DNA from: Gemmatimonadales bacterium
GTDB taxonomy: Bacteria > Gemmatimonadota > Gemmatimonadetes > Palauibacterales > Palauibacteraceae
Assembly (NCBI GenBank): GCA_030636765.1
Contig: DAOVWI010000080.1
Span: forward strand, 1-9,041
Reading direction: 5' to 3'
Length of the DNA stretch: 9,041 nt
Shown: positions 1-6,866 of the stretch, piece by piece
How the letters are laid out: each line of letters starts with the position of its first letter
How positions within the stretch are numbered: position 1 is the first letter of the stretch
The notes under the pieces: model-generated
Databases searched by the model: none
What the model saw: only the letters and a program-made list of their open reading frames with translations
Told to the model about the DNA's origin: nothing
Position numbers and translations under genes: made by a program

Positions 1-41
1 CCGAATACGGCGTCACTCGTCGGCGACGATGCACAGGGCAT
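1..41 (-). CDS. possible start of a downstream minus-strand gene (partial, unidentified)
   Basis: Reading the minus strand, an ATG at 41-39 is preceded by a strong purine-rich ribosome binding site (GAGGAGGAG at 53-45, three bases before the ATG, with its AGGAGG core further upstream). The reading frame stays open to the window edge, giving only 13 codons starting MPCASSPTSD. It lies 63 bases downstream of the glycosyltransferase stop and would be the next gene in the same direction. The visible peptide is too short to assign to a family. A second open frame starting at 82 overlaps it but has a weaker binding site and an arginine-rich translation, so I prefer this one. Confidence 0.35.
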   Translation of the reverse strand, partial: MPCASSPTSDAVF

Positions 42-44
42 CGA

Positions 45-53
45 CTCCTCCTC
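45..53 (-). promoter_or_regulatory. ribosome binding site for the partial gene at 1-41
   Basis: GAGGAGGAG on the minus strand, ending three bases upstream of the ATG at 41. Its AGGAGG part matches the anti-Shine-Dalgarno consensus. It is the main reason for proposing a gene at the left edge. Confidence 0.35.
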
Positions 54-104
54 GTCCCTTGTCTTCCACTCACAAGACCCATGCGCGCGTCCCACCAGGG
101 TTCT

Positions 105-851
105 TCAGCGACCTGCCAGCCGCGGCCCCTGCAGCCGACGGTCACGGGACGCCTGATACACGCTCCACAACTCCGTGAACGCCCGAAAGCGGCTCGCACG
201 AACGTGCCTCGAGCCGCCCGCTGCAGCCGGAACCTCATCCACCTGCCGGACGTAGGGCGAAACCGCCATCAACAGCTCGGCGTTCGCCGCCCACCCCCGG
301 TGCCGCAACAGCGGATCGTCCGCTAGCTGCTCGAGCGCTCGCTTGAGGGTGAACAGGCGGTACATGCGAAAGCCGTGAAACGGATCGGAGATCTCCGGCG
401 GCGTTCGAAGGGAGCGTCCCAGAAACGCGGCGCCCCGACGGGCGAGACGGACGGAGCGCGAGGGAGCGGCCTCGTCCCGGGCCACGGTGATCAGATCTAC
501 GCCACCCTCGAAACGTCTCAGCATCTCCGGAACCGTTTCCGGCGCGTCCGAGAAATCTCCCTGCAGACAGAGGAACGCATCGCGTCTCGGGTAGGCGGAG
601 CGGTCGACGGCCTCGCGAATCAGCCGCTCGACCGACGCGGCGTACCCCATCCGGCGCGGGTTCCGGACGACCGTAAGCGGGAGCACTCGCCGGTACGGAT
701 CCAGTATGCCCGCCGTCCCATCGGTCGAAGCATCGTCCACCACCAGCATCTCGAAATCTCGTTCGATGCGCGTGAGGATCTCTCGAACGCGCCACAGCAG
801 GAGACCTACGGTACGCCGCTCGTTGTACGCGGGCACTCCGACGTAGATCAA
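105..851 (-). CDS. family 2 glycosyltransferase (DPM1/GT-A type)
   Basis: This 248-residue protein is a GT-A fold glycosyltransferase expected to transfer a sugar from a nucleotide-sugar donor to a lipid or glycan at the cytoplasmic face of the membrane. The fold starts at once: VPAYNE (6-11), the nucleotide-binding VVDDASTDGT (37-46), LQGDFSDAPE (96-105) where a DxD-type metal site is normally found, and DPFHGFRMYR (156-164), the usual GFRxYR signature of the family. I see no membrane helix, so it is soluble or peripheral, unlike longer members with C-terminal helices. The start is TTG at 851; the first in-frame ATG is residue 35, inside the fold, so a non-ATG start is required. AGGAGAGG at 869-862 could serve as its binding site. 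It follows the PorX-like gene by 16 bases and is probably cotranscribed with it. Donor and acceptor cannot be told from sequence. Confidence 0.9.
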   Translation of the reverse strand: MIYVGVPAYNERRTVGLLLWRVREILTRIERDFEMLVVDDASTDGTAGILDPYRRVLPLTVVRNPRRMGYAASVERLIREAVDRSAYPRRDAFLCLQGDFSDAPETVPEMLRRFEGGVDLITVARDEAAPSRSVRLARRGAAFLGRSLRTPPEISDPFHGFRMYRLFTLKRALEQLADDPLLRHRGWAANAELLMAVSPYVRQVDEVPAAAGGSRHVRASRFRAFTELWSVYQASRDRRLQGPRLAGR

Positions 852-867
852 AGGCTCCGGTCCTCTC

Positions 868-2436
868 CTACCTGGGGGTCAGGAGCGCCGCGGGAAGTAT
901 CATCTCCTCGGGACTGATTCCGCCGTGAAGGAAGCTGTCGCGGTAGCGCTGCTGGTACTCGCGGAGCTTCGTCGGGTAGACGAAGAAGTAATCGTCCCGG
1001 CAAACCATATAGTTGGTCTTCAGGCTCCCCGGCGGCAACCGGAGCACGTCCGCGTCGCTGGCCGAGAGAACGGCGGACGGATTCTCGACGCGAAGATCGT
1101 CCCCGAACTTGTACCGGAGATTGGCCGTCGCGTCTCGCTTCGCGTACACGGTCGCCGAGCGATGGCAGTGCACGGATCCGTGATCGGTCGTGAAAAGAAC
1201 CCGTACGCCATGTCGGGCCGCCTCTTTGAGCGCCTCGAGCGCGGCGGAGCGCTCGAACCACGACACCGTGAGGCCGCGGAGCGCACTCGCGTCGCGCGCC
1301 ATCTCCCACAGCAGCTTGGATTCGCTTCGTCCGTGGGTCAGAAGGTCCACGAAACCGAAGACGAGGGCGGTCGCCGAACCCTCGGACAGGTAGCCCACCA
1401 GGCGCCCAAGCATCGCCCCACCCTCCTCGCTCGAAAAGATCTTCTCGTAGTGGGTGTGGATCGAGGTGCCGCACAAATCCTGGACGTGCCTCTGGAACAG
1501 CTCGTCCTCGAACGAGTTGTACCCCGACTCCGCACCGCCCTCCCACCAATCCTCGTAGCGCTCCGCAAGCTCGTCGGGGAAGAGCCCGCTGAAGATGGCG
1601 TTGCGTGAGAACGGCGTCGCCGTGGGCAGGATCGAGGCGTAGAGCGCCTCCTCGACTTCGAAGAACTCGCTGATCTGCGGCACGATCGCCCGCCACTGGT
1701 CGAGTCGCATGCAGTCCATGATGATCAGCAGGACCGATGGGTCCTCCAGGGCCGGAGCCAGGAAGCGCGGCAGCACGTCCACCGAAAGGGGCGGACCCGC
1801 CTCACCGCCCTCGTGCACCCACTCCTCGTATCGTCCGACCACCATGTCGCAGAAGCCCCGCCGGACGTCGGTCATCAGGGCGTCGAGGACCTCCTTCAGA
1901 CCGGCCTCGTTCGACTCCTCCAGCCGCAGCTCCCAGTCGACGATCTCCGAGTAGATCTCCGCCCACTGTTTCCAACCGGACGCGTGCGCCACCTGCTCGC
2001 GAAGCTCTCCGAAACGGCGTGCGAAGTCGCGGGCGATCTGCTCGTGCCGCAGGGCGGGCCCGGCAAGGAGGCGCGTCACGACGGACAGCACCTGGCGGGG
2101 GCTCGTGGGCTTCACGATATAGTCGTCCGCCCGCTGCCCGATCGCCTCGTGCATGGTCGTGTCGGCTTCGCTCTTGGTTACCATCACGACGGGGAGGCGG
2201 GGGGCCCGGCGCCGGAGCTCCTTCAGCACCTCGATGCCCCTCAGGCCTGGCATCTGCTCGTCGAGGAGGACCAGGTCGAAGGACCTGGTCCGGAGGAGCT
2301 CGAGGGCGTCGTTGCCGTTCATGACGGTATCCACGACGTACCCTGCCTGCCTCAGCCTCATCAGGTGCGGCTTCAGCAGATCCGCCTCGTCGTCAACCCA
2401 GAGGATCCGGTCAGCACCGGCACCGGGCCTGGTCAA
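868..2436 (-). CDS. porX: PorX-like response regulator with PglZ domain
   Basis: The 522-residue protein has a receiver domain (about 10-125) and a PglZ domain of the alkaline phosphatase superfamily (about 232-520), joined by a helical linker. Receiver residues are complete: acidic pair D15/D16, phospho-acceptor D59 in LLDEQMPG, T87 and K109 in the YIVKP motif. In the PglZ part I see IIMDCMRLDQW (D241), the likely nucleophile T272 in ILPTATPFSRN, D364 and H368 in GFVDLLTHG, D418/H419 in TTDHG, and H504 in FLHGG, so the metal site looks intact. Length and order match PorX of Bacteroidota (about 520 residues), which with PorY controls type IX secretion and whose PglZ domain cleaves oligoribonucleotides. 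Whether this protein has the same role is inference. Start is TTG with AAAGAGG four bases upstream (2447-2441); the first ATG (residue 26) would remove the acidic pair. The gene is divergent from lptF and leads the glycosyltransferase gene. Confidence 0.9.
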   Translation of the reverse strand: MTRPGAGADRILWVDDEADLLKPHLMRLRQAGYVVDTVMNGNDALELLRTRSFDLVLLDEQMPGLRGIEVLKELRRRAPRLPVVMVTKSEADTTMHEAIGQRADDYIVKPTSPRQVLSVVTRLLAGPALRHEQIARDFARRFGELREQVAHASGWKQWAEIYSEIVDWELRLEESNEAGLKEVLDALMTDVRRGFCDMVVGRYEEWVHEGGEAGPPLSVDVLPRFLAPALEDPSVLLIIMDCMRLDQWRAIVPQISEFFEVEEALYASILPTATPFSRNAIFSGLFPDELAERYEDWWEGGAESGYNSFEDELFQRHVQDLCGTSIHTHYEKIFSSEEGGAMLGRLVGYLSEGSATALVFGFVDLLTHGRSESKLLWEMARDASALRGLTVSWFERSAALEALKEAARHGVRVLFTTDHGSVHCHRSATVYAKRDATANLRYKFGDDLRVENPSAVLSASDADVLRLPPGSLKTNYMVCRDDYFFVYPTKLREYQQRYRDSFLHGGISPEEMILPAALLTPR

Positions 2437-2613
2437 TACGCCTCTTTCGATCCGATCGCTCCTCGTCGGCCCGCTATCCCGTGCTGCGCGGGTGGGCAGG
2501 ATCGCGCCCTTTCGAGTACCCGGGGTCGCCGACCGGGGATCCCATGCCGCCGCCCACTCCGTCGCCTGATACCGGCAGGCCGCTGAGACCTGCTAGATTG
2601 ATGGTCGGGGAAC

Positions 2614-2639
2614 TTCCCGTACGTAGGACGGGAAGAATC
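2614..2639 (+). repeat. tandem hairpin repeat, copy 1
   Basis: First of two direct copies. The identical 24-base core (2616-2639) contains CCCGTACGTAGGACGGG. Here it is flanked to form a perfect 7-base-pair stem, TTCCCGT (2614-2620) with ACGGGAA (2628-2634), closing a 7-base loop ACGTAGG. There is no T-run after the stem, so it is not a typical terminator. It could be a dimeric regulator's operator or a leader-RNA hairpin for lptF. Confidence 0.75.
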
Positions 2640-2642
2640 AAA

Positions 2643-2668
2643 CTCCCGTACGTAGGACGGGAAGAATC
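2643..2668 (+). repeat. tandem hairpin repeat, copy 2
   Basis: Second copy; the 24-base core (2645-2668) is identical to the first and offset by 29 bases. The stem is TCCCGT (2644-2649) with ACGGGA (2657-2662), six pairs, with the same ACGTAGG loop. The copy ends 54 bases before the preferred lptF ATG. Even the bases before the core are nearly shared (AACTT versus AAACT), so the repeat unit is about 28-29 bases. Confidence 0.75.
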
Positions 2669-2710
2669 GACTGTGCCTCGGGCCAACCGTTGAGCGAAGC
2701 AGAGGCGCCG

Positions 2711-2716
2711 AAAGGG
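2711..2716 (+). promoter_or_regulatory. ribosome binding site supporting the ATG start of lptF
   Basis: AAAGGG lies six bases upstream of ATG 2723. The longer alternative start, TTG at 2690, has no purine-rich sequence upstream, and ATG 2807 has only CCGGGCCGG before it. This is why 2723 is preferred. Confidence 0.45.
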
Positions 2717-2722
2717 CTGCTG

Positions 2723-4168
2723 ATGGTGGTGGGACCAGCGGAAGCTTCCGGTCAGGGCGAGCCGGACGGCTCGCTCGCCGCGAACGATTCCGATCGTCCG
2801 GGCCGGATGGGCGCACGGAGGTTCGCGCGGCTCCGGCCCGGGATCCTCACGCGGTACCTCCTGAAGCTGCACTTCGCGCCGTTGCTTTTTGCCACCCTGG
2901 CTCTCACCGCCTTGATGCTCCTGAACGAGGTGGCCAAGCGCTTCGGCGACCTGGTGGGCAAGGGACTGCAATGGACCGTGATCGCACAGGTTTTCCTGCT
3001 CTCCGTTCCATTCATTCTCGCCATGACCCTGCCGATGGCAGTGCTCGTGGCAGTCCTCTACACCTTCAACCGGCTGGCCTCCGACCACGAGATCGCAGCC
3101 ATGAAGGCGAGCGGCGTGAGCATGACGCGCCTGCTCCTCCCGCTCTGTCTGGTTGCGGTGATCCTGGCTGGCGGGATGGTGTGGCTGAACAACACGGTCC
3201 TCCCGGAATCGAACCACAGGCTGCAGGTCCTGATCACCAGCATCTCGCGGAAGAAGCCCACCTTCGTGCTGCGCGAGCGCGCGATCAACGAGGTGATCCC
3301 CGGCAGGCTCTTTCTCCGCGTCGCCCGCATCGACCGGGACCGGAGCGCCCTGACGGATGTCGTCCTGTACGACGGGCGGGATCGAGCCAAGCCCCGGCTG
3401 ATCTACGCCGACAGCGGCTCGATGGCCTACAACGAGGCCCAGACCGATCTGTACCTCACTCTCTTCTCGGGGGTGACACACTCGCGTGAACAGGACAAGG
3501 AGAACGAGTACCAGAGGCTGTACTTCGAAAAGCTGATCATGCGGGTCTCGGACGTCTCCAACGAGCTCAGGCTCGACGACGTGGGCCGCAGCGATCGGGA
3601 GATGTCCATCGCGCTGATGCAGGTGGAGGCCCGCTCGGGGCGCGATATCGTCGCGAACGCCGGCGACGAGAGTGCGCGTTACGCGGCCGCCCTCGTCCAG
3701 GTCCTGCTGGGAGTGGAGGCTCCCCCCCAACAGGTAGGAGCTGCGGTGGACGACTCGGCCGAGGTGGAGGGTGAGACATCCGAAGCTCTGAGGCGAGCCG
3801 AGTCGGCCCTGTCCGCCGAAGATCCGATCAACCAGTTCCAGGCGTTCATCATTCAGATGCGGACGGGCCACGAGAGGGAGGGCCGCTTCCTCGTAGAGAT
3901 CCACAAGAAGTTCTCGATCCCCGCCACGTGCATCGTGTTCGTCCTCATCGGCGCACCGATCGCCGTTCGCCACCCGCGAGGCGGAATCGGCATGGTCGTC
4001 GCCGTGAGCTTCGGGGTCTTCAGCGCCTACTACGTCGCCCTGATCGCCGGTGAGGAGTTGGCGGACAGGCTCATCCTGTCGCCGTTCTGGGCGATGTGGG
4101 CGCCGAACGTTCTCTTCGGGCTCGCCGGCCTGGTGGCGGCGTGGCGCGCAATTCACCTGGAACGGTAG
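2723..4168 (+). CDS. lptF: LptF/LptG family permease (lipopolysaccharide export), first of pair
   Basis: With LptG and the ATPase LptB this inner-membrane permease extracts lipopolysaccharide from the inner membrane and passes it to the periplasmic Lpt bridge. The 481-residue protein shows the family layout: three membrane helices (about 51-70, 87-114, 137-158), a periplasmic beta-jellyroll domain (about 165-285), then three helices (about 397-416, 421-442, 459-477). Family signatures are YLLKLHFAPLLF before helix 1, MKASGVSMTRLL (about 127-138) in the cytoplasmic loop expected to contact LptB, DREMS (291-295), and HKKFSIPATC running into helix 4 (394-403) followed by GAPIAVRHPRGG. It is longer than E. 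coli LptF (366 residues), mainly from a hydrophilic stretch at about 300-368. Start is uncertain: TTG 2690, ATG 2723 or ATG 2807; all leave the transmembrane part intact. It heads the operon, and lptG follows after 17 bases. LptF versus LptG naming rests on gene order. Confidence 0.92.
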   Translation: MVVGPAEASGQGEPDGSLAANDSDRPGRMGARRFARLRPGILTRYLLKLHFAPLLFATLALTALMLLNEVAKRFGDLVGKGLQWTVIAQVFLLSVPFILAMTLPMAVLVAVLYTFNRLASDHEIAAMKASGVSMTRLLLPLCLVAVILAGGMVWLNNTVLPESNHRLQVLITSISRKKPTFVLRERAINEVIPGRLFLRVARIDRDRSALTDVVLYDGRDRAKPRLIYADSGSMAYNEAQTDLYLTLFSGVTHSREQDKENEYQRLYFEKLIMRVSDVSNELRLDDVGRSDREMSIALMQVEARSGRDIVANAGDESARYAAALVQVLLGVEAPPQQVGAAVDDSAEVEGETSEALRRAESALSAEDPINQFQAFIIQMRTGHEREGRFLVEIHKKFSIPATCIVFVLIGAPIAVRHPRGGIGMVVAVSFGVFSAYYVALIAGEELADRLILSPFWAMWAPNVLFGLAGLVAAWRAIHLER

Positions 4169-4175
4169 GGAGGGC

Positions 4176-4179
4176 GGAG
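4176..4179 (+). promoter_or_regulatory. ribosome binding site deciding the lptG start
   Basis: GGAG within GGGAGGGCGGAG lies six bases before GTG 4186, in the short gap after the lptF stop. It supports GTG 4186 over the upstream ATG 4096, which lies inside lptF and would add 30 residues unlike the family. Confidence 0.6.
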
Positions 4180-4185
4180 CCGGCC

Positions 4186-5268
4186 GTGCGCATACGTGTC
4201 TTGGACCGCTACGTGATGACGCAGTTCCTGCGCATCTTCGGGGCGTCCGTCCTCGGCGTGCCGTTCCTCTTCATCGTGATCGACCTCGTCGACAACCTGG
4301 ACACCTACCTCGGTCGTGGGCTGAGCCGGCTGGACGTGCTCCTGCACTACGTCTACGAGTTCCCTAACCAGACGCTTCTGGCCTTCCCGCTCGCCGCCTT
4401 GCTGGCGGCCGTCTTCACCGTGTTCTCGCTGTGCCGACACTTCGAGATGACCGCCGCCAAGGCGAGCGGGATCAGCTTCTATCGCGTGATCGCGCCCATG
4501 CTGGCCCTCTCGGTGCTGATCAGCTTCGTGGCGCTCGGGCTCACGGAGATCGTCCCGATCACGACGAGGCGCGCCGCCGAGGTCATCGGGGAGCACCGGT
4601 CACGCGCCGACGACCTGCGCAACAACTTCGTGTTCCGAGGTAACGCGGGCCTCGTCTACCGGATCCGGCGCCTGGACGCCGCCGCCGGAGAGATCACAAA
4701 CGTCGAGATCAGCCGCGAAGGAACCGGCTTTCCGTACCCCACCTACGTGGTCGATGCCAAGGGGGCCTCCTGGGACACGGCCCGCGCGCGGTGGAGGCTC
4801 GAGGAGGGGCGCGTCCGCTTCTTCGGCGGTGCATCGGCGGAGCGAAGCTTCGCCTTCGATGAGCTCTGGCAGATCGACTTCCTGGAGGAGCCGCGCGAGC
4901 TTCTGGCGGACCCGAAGGACCCCGACGAAATGCGGTACCGTGAGCTCGGGGGTTTCATCGACGCGATCCAGCGCTCCGGAGGCACGGCGCGGGAGCTGAT
5001 CGTGGAACGGGCGCTCAAGATCTCGTATCCCTTCACGTGCTTCATCATCGTCCTCTTCGGGGCTCCGCTCGCCCACAGCACCCGCAGGGGCGGTGCTCCG
5101 CTCTCGATCGGCATCGCCCTCGGCGTCACCATCCTCTTCCTGATGCTGATCCGTATCTCACAGGCTCTGGGCGCCGGCGGCGTCGTCCCCCCGGTTCTGG
5201 CCGCCTGGCTTCCGAACGCCCTCTTCTTCGGCTCGGGCCTCGGTCTCATGAGCCGGGTTCGCACCTGA
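4186..5268 (+). CDS. lptG: LptF/LptG family permease (lipopolysaccharide export), second of pair
   Basis: This is the partner of the preceding permease in the LptB2FG transporter. The 360-residue product matches the usual family length (E. coli LptG 360). It opens with RVLDRYVMTQFLRIFG, the typical amphipathic start before helix 1 (about 15-34); helices 2 and 3 are at about 62-82 and 99-120, with the coupling-loop motif AKASGISFYRVI at 91-102. The periplasmic jellyroll domain spans about 130-240, followed by DPDEMRYRELGGFI (245-258), the family's conserved element before the second helix group. Helices 4-6 lie at about 279-296 (preceded by ERALKISYPF), 304-326 and 334-354. GTG is chosen as start from the binding site 6 bases upstream and the family N-terminus; ATG at 4216 is a shorter alternative but cuts that N-terminus. 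The stop TGA directly abuts the next gene's GTG, implying translational coupling. Confidence 0.93.
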   Translation: MRIRVLDRYVMTQFLRIFGASVLGVPFLFIVIDLVDNLDTYLGRGLSRLDVLLHYVYEFPNQTLLAFPLAALLAAVFTVFSLCRHFEMTAAKASGISFYRVIAPMLALSVLISFVALGLTEIVPITTRRAAEVIGEHRSRADDLRNNFVFRGNAGLVYRIRRLDAAAGEITNVEISREGTGFPYPTYVVDAKGASWDTARARWRLEEGRVRFFGGASAERSFAFDELWQIDFLEEPRELLADPKDPDEMRYRELGGFIDAIQRSGGTARELIVERALKISYPFTCFIIVLFGAPLAHSTRRGGAPLSIGIALGVTILFLMLIRISQALGAGGVVPPVLAAWLPNALFFGSGLGLMSRVRT

Positions 5269-6222
5269 GTGGGCGGCGGGATCGGACTCGGGCGCTGGGG
5301 TGTGGCGCTCCCGCCGGAAGCGCTTCACTGGGTAGACGACCTGGAGACGGCGGGGCACGCCGCGCTCGTGGGCGGGGCGGCAGCGTGCGCCTACTACGAG
5401 AGCGACGACCTCGAGGTGCGAGAGAAGGACGCCGGGGAAGGCCGGGACATCGAAGGTTCTCCGGAAGCGAGGCCAGGCCAAGCGACGAATCCCGTGACGC
5501 GCGCCGACCACGCGTCAAACGACGTGATCCTCGAGGTCCTCGCGACTCGAAGCGGAGAACCGGTGCTGAGCGAGGAATCACCGGCGCCTGCCGATCGCTC
5601 CGGACGGCTCTGGGTCGTGGACCCTCTGGACGGCACCAAGGAGTTCATCTCGCGCAACGGGGAGTTCAGCGTGATGGTGGGGCTGGCGGTCGGAGGGGAG
5701 GCTCGGCTCGGGGCCGTCTTCGAGCCCGCCGCGGGCCGGCTCTATCTGGGCATCGTCGGCGGTGGCGCCTGGACGGTGGCGCATCCGGAAGGGGACGGTC
5801 GAGCCTCGCCCTTGCGCATCGAGGGCTCGCCGGGCCAGCCTCTGCGGCTCATCCGGTCCCGCTCGCACCCGGATGCCGCGCTCGCCCGGCTGGAGGAGCG
5901 ACTCCAGGAGAGCCCCGGCCGAGTTCGGATCGTGCTCTCGGGATCGGTGGGCATAAAATGTGCTTTCGTGGCGCGCGGAAGGGCGGATCTGTACGTGCAC
6001 CCCGTTCCCTACCTTAAGGAGTGGGACACCTGCGCTCCGGAAGCCGTGTTGCGCGGGGCGGGCGGCCGGGTCACCGATTGCCGGGGTAAGCCGCTGCGTT
6101 ACGGAAAGCACGATCCGGTGCAACCGGGCGGCATCTTCTGCGCCCGCCCGGACGTGTACGACGACGTGGCCCCGCTCGTCCGCGAGATCGGGCGTCACCT
6201 CTTCGAGGAGAGCACGGCTTGA
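5269..6222 (+). CDS. cysQ: 3'(2'),5'-bisphosphate nucleotidase, CysQ type (inositol monophosphatase family)
   Basis: CysQ dephosphorylates 3'-phosphoadenosine 5'-phosphate (PAP), the by-product of PAPS use, to AMP, relieving inhibition by PAP. The metal-site signatures of the inositol monophosphatase superfamily are present: NPVTRAD (74-80), SEES with E102/E103, DPLDGTKEF (118-126, ligands D118 and D121), GSVGIKCAFVARGRADLYV (225-243) and EWDTCAPEAV (251-260, D253). The KEF after DGT is characteristic of CysQ rather than inositol phosphatases. At 317 residues it is longer than E. coli CysQ (246); part of the excess is a hydrophilic insertion at about 52-73 ahead of NPVTRAD. The start is GTG at 5269, immediately after the lptG stop, with no clear binding site; GTG 5302 is an alternative, and the first ATG is residue 136, so a non-ATG start is certain. 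It overlaps cysC by 4 bases. Confidence 0.92.
   Translation: MGGGIGLGRWGVALPPEALHWVDDLETAGHAALVGGAAACAYYESDDLEVREKDAGEGRDIEGSPEARPGQATNPVTRADHASNDVILEVLATRSGEPVLSEESPAPADRSGRLWVVDPLDGTKEFISRNGEFSVMVGLAVGGEARLGAVFEPAAGRLYLGIVGGGAWTVAHPEGDGRASPLRIEGSPGQPLRLIRSRSHPDAALARLEERLQESPGRVRIVLSGSVGIKCAFVARGRADLYVHPVPYLKEWDTCAPEAVLRGAGGRVTDCRGKPLRYGKHDPVQPGGIFCARPDVYDDVAPLVREIGRHLFEESTA
6205..6210 (+). promoter_or_regulatory. ribosome binding site for cysC
   Basis: GAGGAG inside the end of cysQ, eight bases before TTG 6219. It supports the TTG start, which overlaps the cysQ stop codon as TTGA. Confidence 0.55.
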
Positions 6223-6866
6223 GAGATTCCGAATCCAAGAACGTCTTCTGGCAGCGTAATCCGGTATCGCGCGAGGACCGGGAGAGCCGTCGCGGACACC
6301 GGGGTTGCGTCCTCTGGTTCACCGGACTGTCCGCCAGCGGCAAGAGCACGCTCGCCATGCAAGTGGAGCAGCGCCTCTTCGAGGAGGGATACTTCACGTA
6401 CGTGCTGGACGGCGACAACGTGCGGCAGGGACTGAGCGCGGACCTGGCCTTCAGTCCGGAGGACCGGACCGAGAACATCCGGCGGATCGGTGAGGTTGCC
6501 AAGCTCTTCGCGGAGGCGGGAGCGATCGTGGCAACGGCGTTCATCTCGCCGTATCGGCGGGACCGCGATCGGGTACGGAGGCTGATGAGCCGGGAAGAGG
6601 ATTTCATCGAGGTGCACGTGTCCTGCCCGATCGAGGAGTGCGAGCGGCGGGACCCGAAGGGCCTGTACCGGCGGGCACGGGCCGGCGAGATCCCCGACTT
6701 CACCGGGATCGACGCACCCTACGAGCCGCCGGAGGCCGCAGAGCTCGTGGTCGAGACGCAGGGCCGCGAGGTCGAGGAGTGCGTCGAGGAGATCGTCTCC
6801 TTCCTCCGCCAACGTTCCTACATCCGACCGGAGCCAGCTTCGCGACCTTCGGCCGCCCGCCAGTGA
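6219..6866 (+). CDS. cysC: adenylyl-sulfate kinase (APS kinase)
   Basis: CysC phosphorylates the 3'-hydroxyl of adenylyl sulfate (APS) with ATP, giving PAPS, in the cytoplasm. The 215-residue protein has the full APS kinase core: Walker A GLSASGKST (36-44), DGDNVR (64-69), ENIRRIGEVAKLF (85-97), FISPYR (108-113) whose serine is the one phosphorylated in the E. coli enzyme, and KGLYRRARAGEIPDFTG (147-163) with DAPYEPP for APS binding. Length is normal (E. coli 201), with a short arginine- and proline-containing tail. It is a stand-alone kinase, not fused to CysN or Sat. The TTG start overlaps the cysQ stop by 4 bases; the first in-frame ATG (residue 47) lies after the Walker A motif and cannot be the start. 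The stop overlaps the GTG start of sat, so kinase and sulfurylase are probably translated together. Confidence 0.96.
   Translation: MRDSESKNVFWQRNPVSREDRESRRGHRGCVLWFTGLSASGKSTLAMQVEQRLFEEGYFTYVLDGDNVRQGLSADLAFSPEDRTENIRRIGEVAKLFAEAGAIVATAFISPYRRDRDRVRRLMSREEDFIEVHVSCPIEECERRDPKGLYRRARAGEIPDFTGIDAPYEPPEAAELVVETQGREVEECVEEIVSFLRQRSYIRPEPASRPSAARQ

Larger units (their letters stand above)
2437..2722. promoter_or_regulatory. divergent intergenic region between porX-like gene and lptF
   Basis: The 286 bases between the two divergent starts must contain promoters for both transcription units. I see no convincing -35/-10 pair; TGCTAGATT at 2591-2599 resembles an extended -10 for the plus strand but lacks a good -35. 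A short palindrome GGTCGCCGACC lies near 2525-2535. The striking content is the pair of tandem hairpin repeats at 2614-2668, listed separately. A 70-codon open frame through the region (2481-2693, plus) has a biased, family-less translation and I do not call it a gene. Confidence 0.5.

Noticed and set aside
375..917. 180-codon plus-strand open frame opposite the glycosyltransferase gene
   Set aside because: It is the antisense shadow of a clear GT-A domain gene in GC-rich DNA; its translation shows no recognisable domain.
1813..2586. 257-codon plus-strand open frame opposite the PorX-like gene
   Set aside because: It lies antisense to intact receiver and linker sequence with conserved catalytic residues, and its translation has no family features.
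2614..2668. CRISPR array
   Set aside because: Only two repeat copies with about 5 bases between the 24-base cores; no spacers of normal length and no cas genes.
2614..2668. Rho-independent terminators
   Set aside because: Stems are only 6-7 pairs and no T-run follows on either strand; the position between divergent genes does not call for terminators.
2481..2693. 70-codon plus-strand frame in the intergenic region
   Set aside because: It runs through the hairpin repeats, is rich in Pro, Arg and Gly, has no clear binding site and resembles no family I know.
2474..4156. 560-codon minus-strand open frame opposite lptF
   Set aside because: Long but histidine-, glutamate- and glutamine-rich low-complexity translation typical of antisense frames in GC-rich genes; lptF on the plus strand has complete family motifs.
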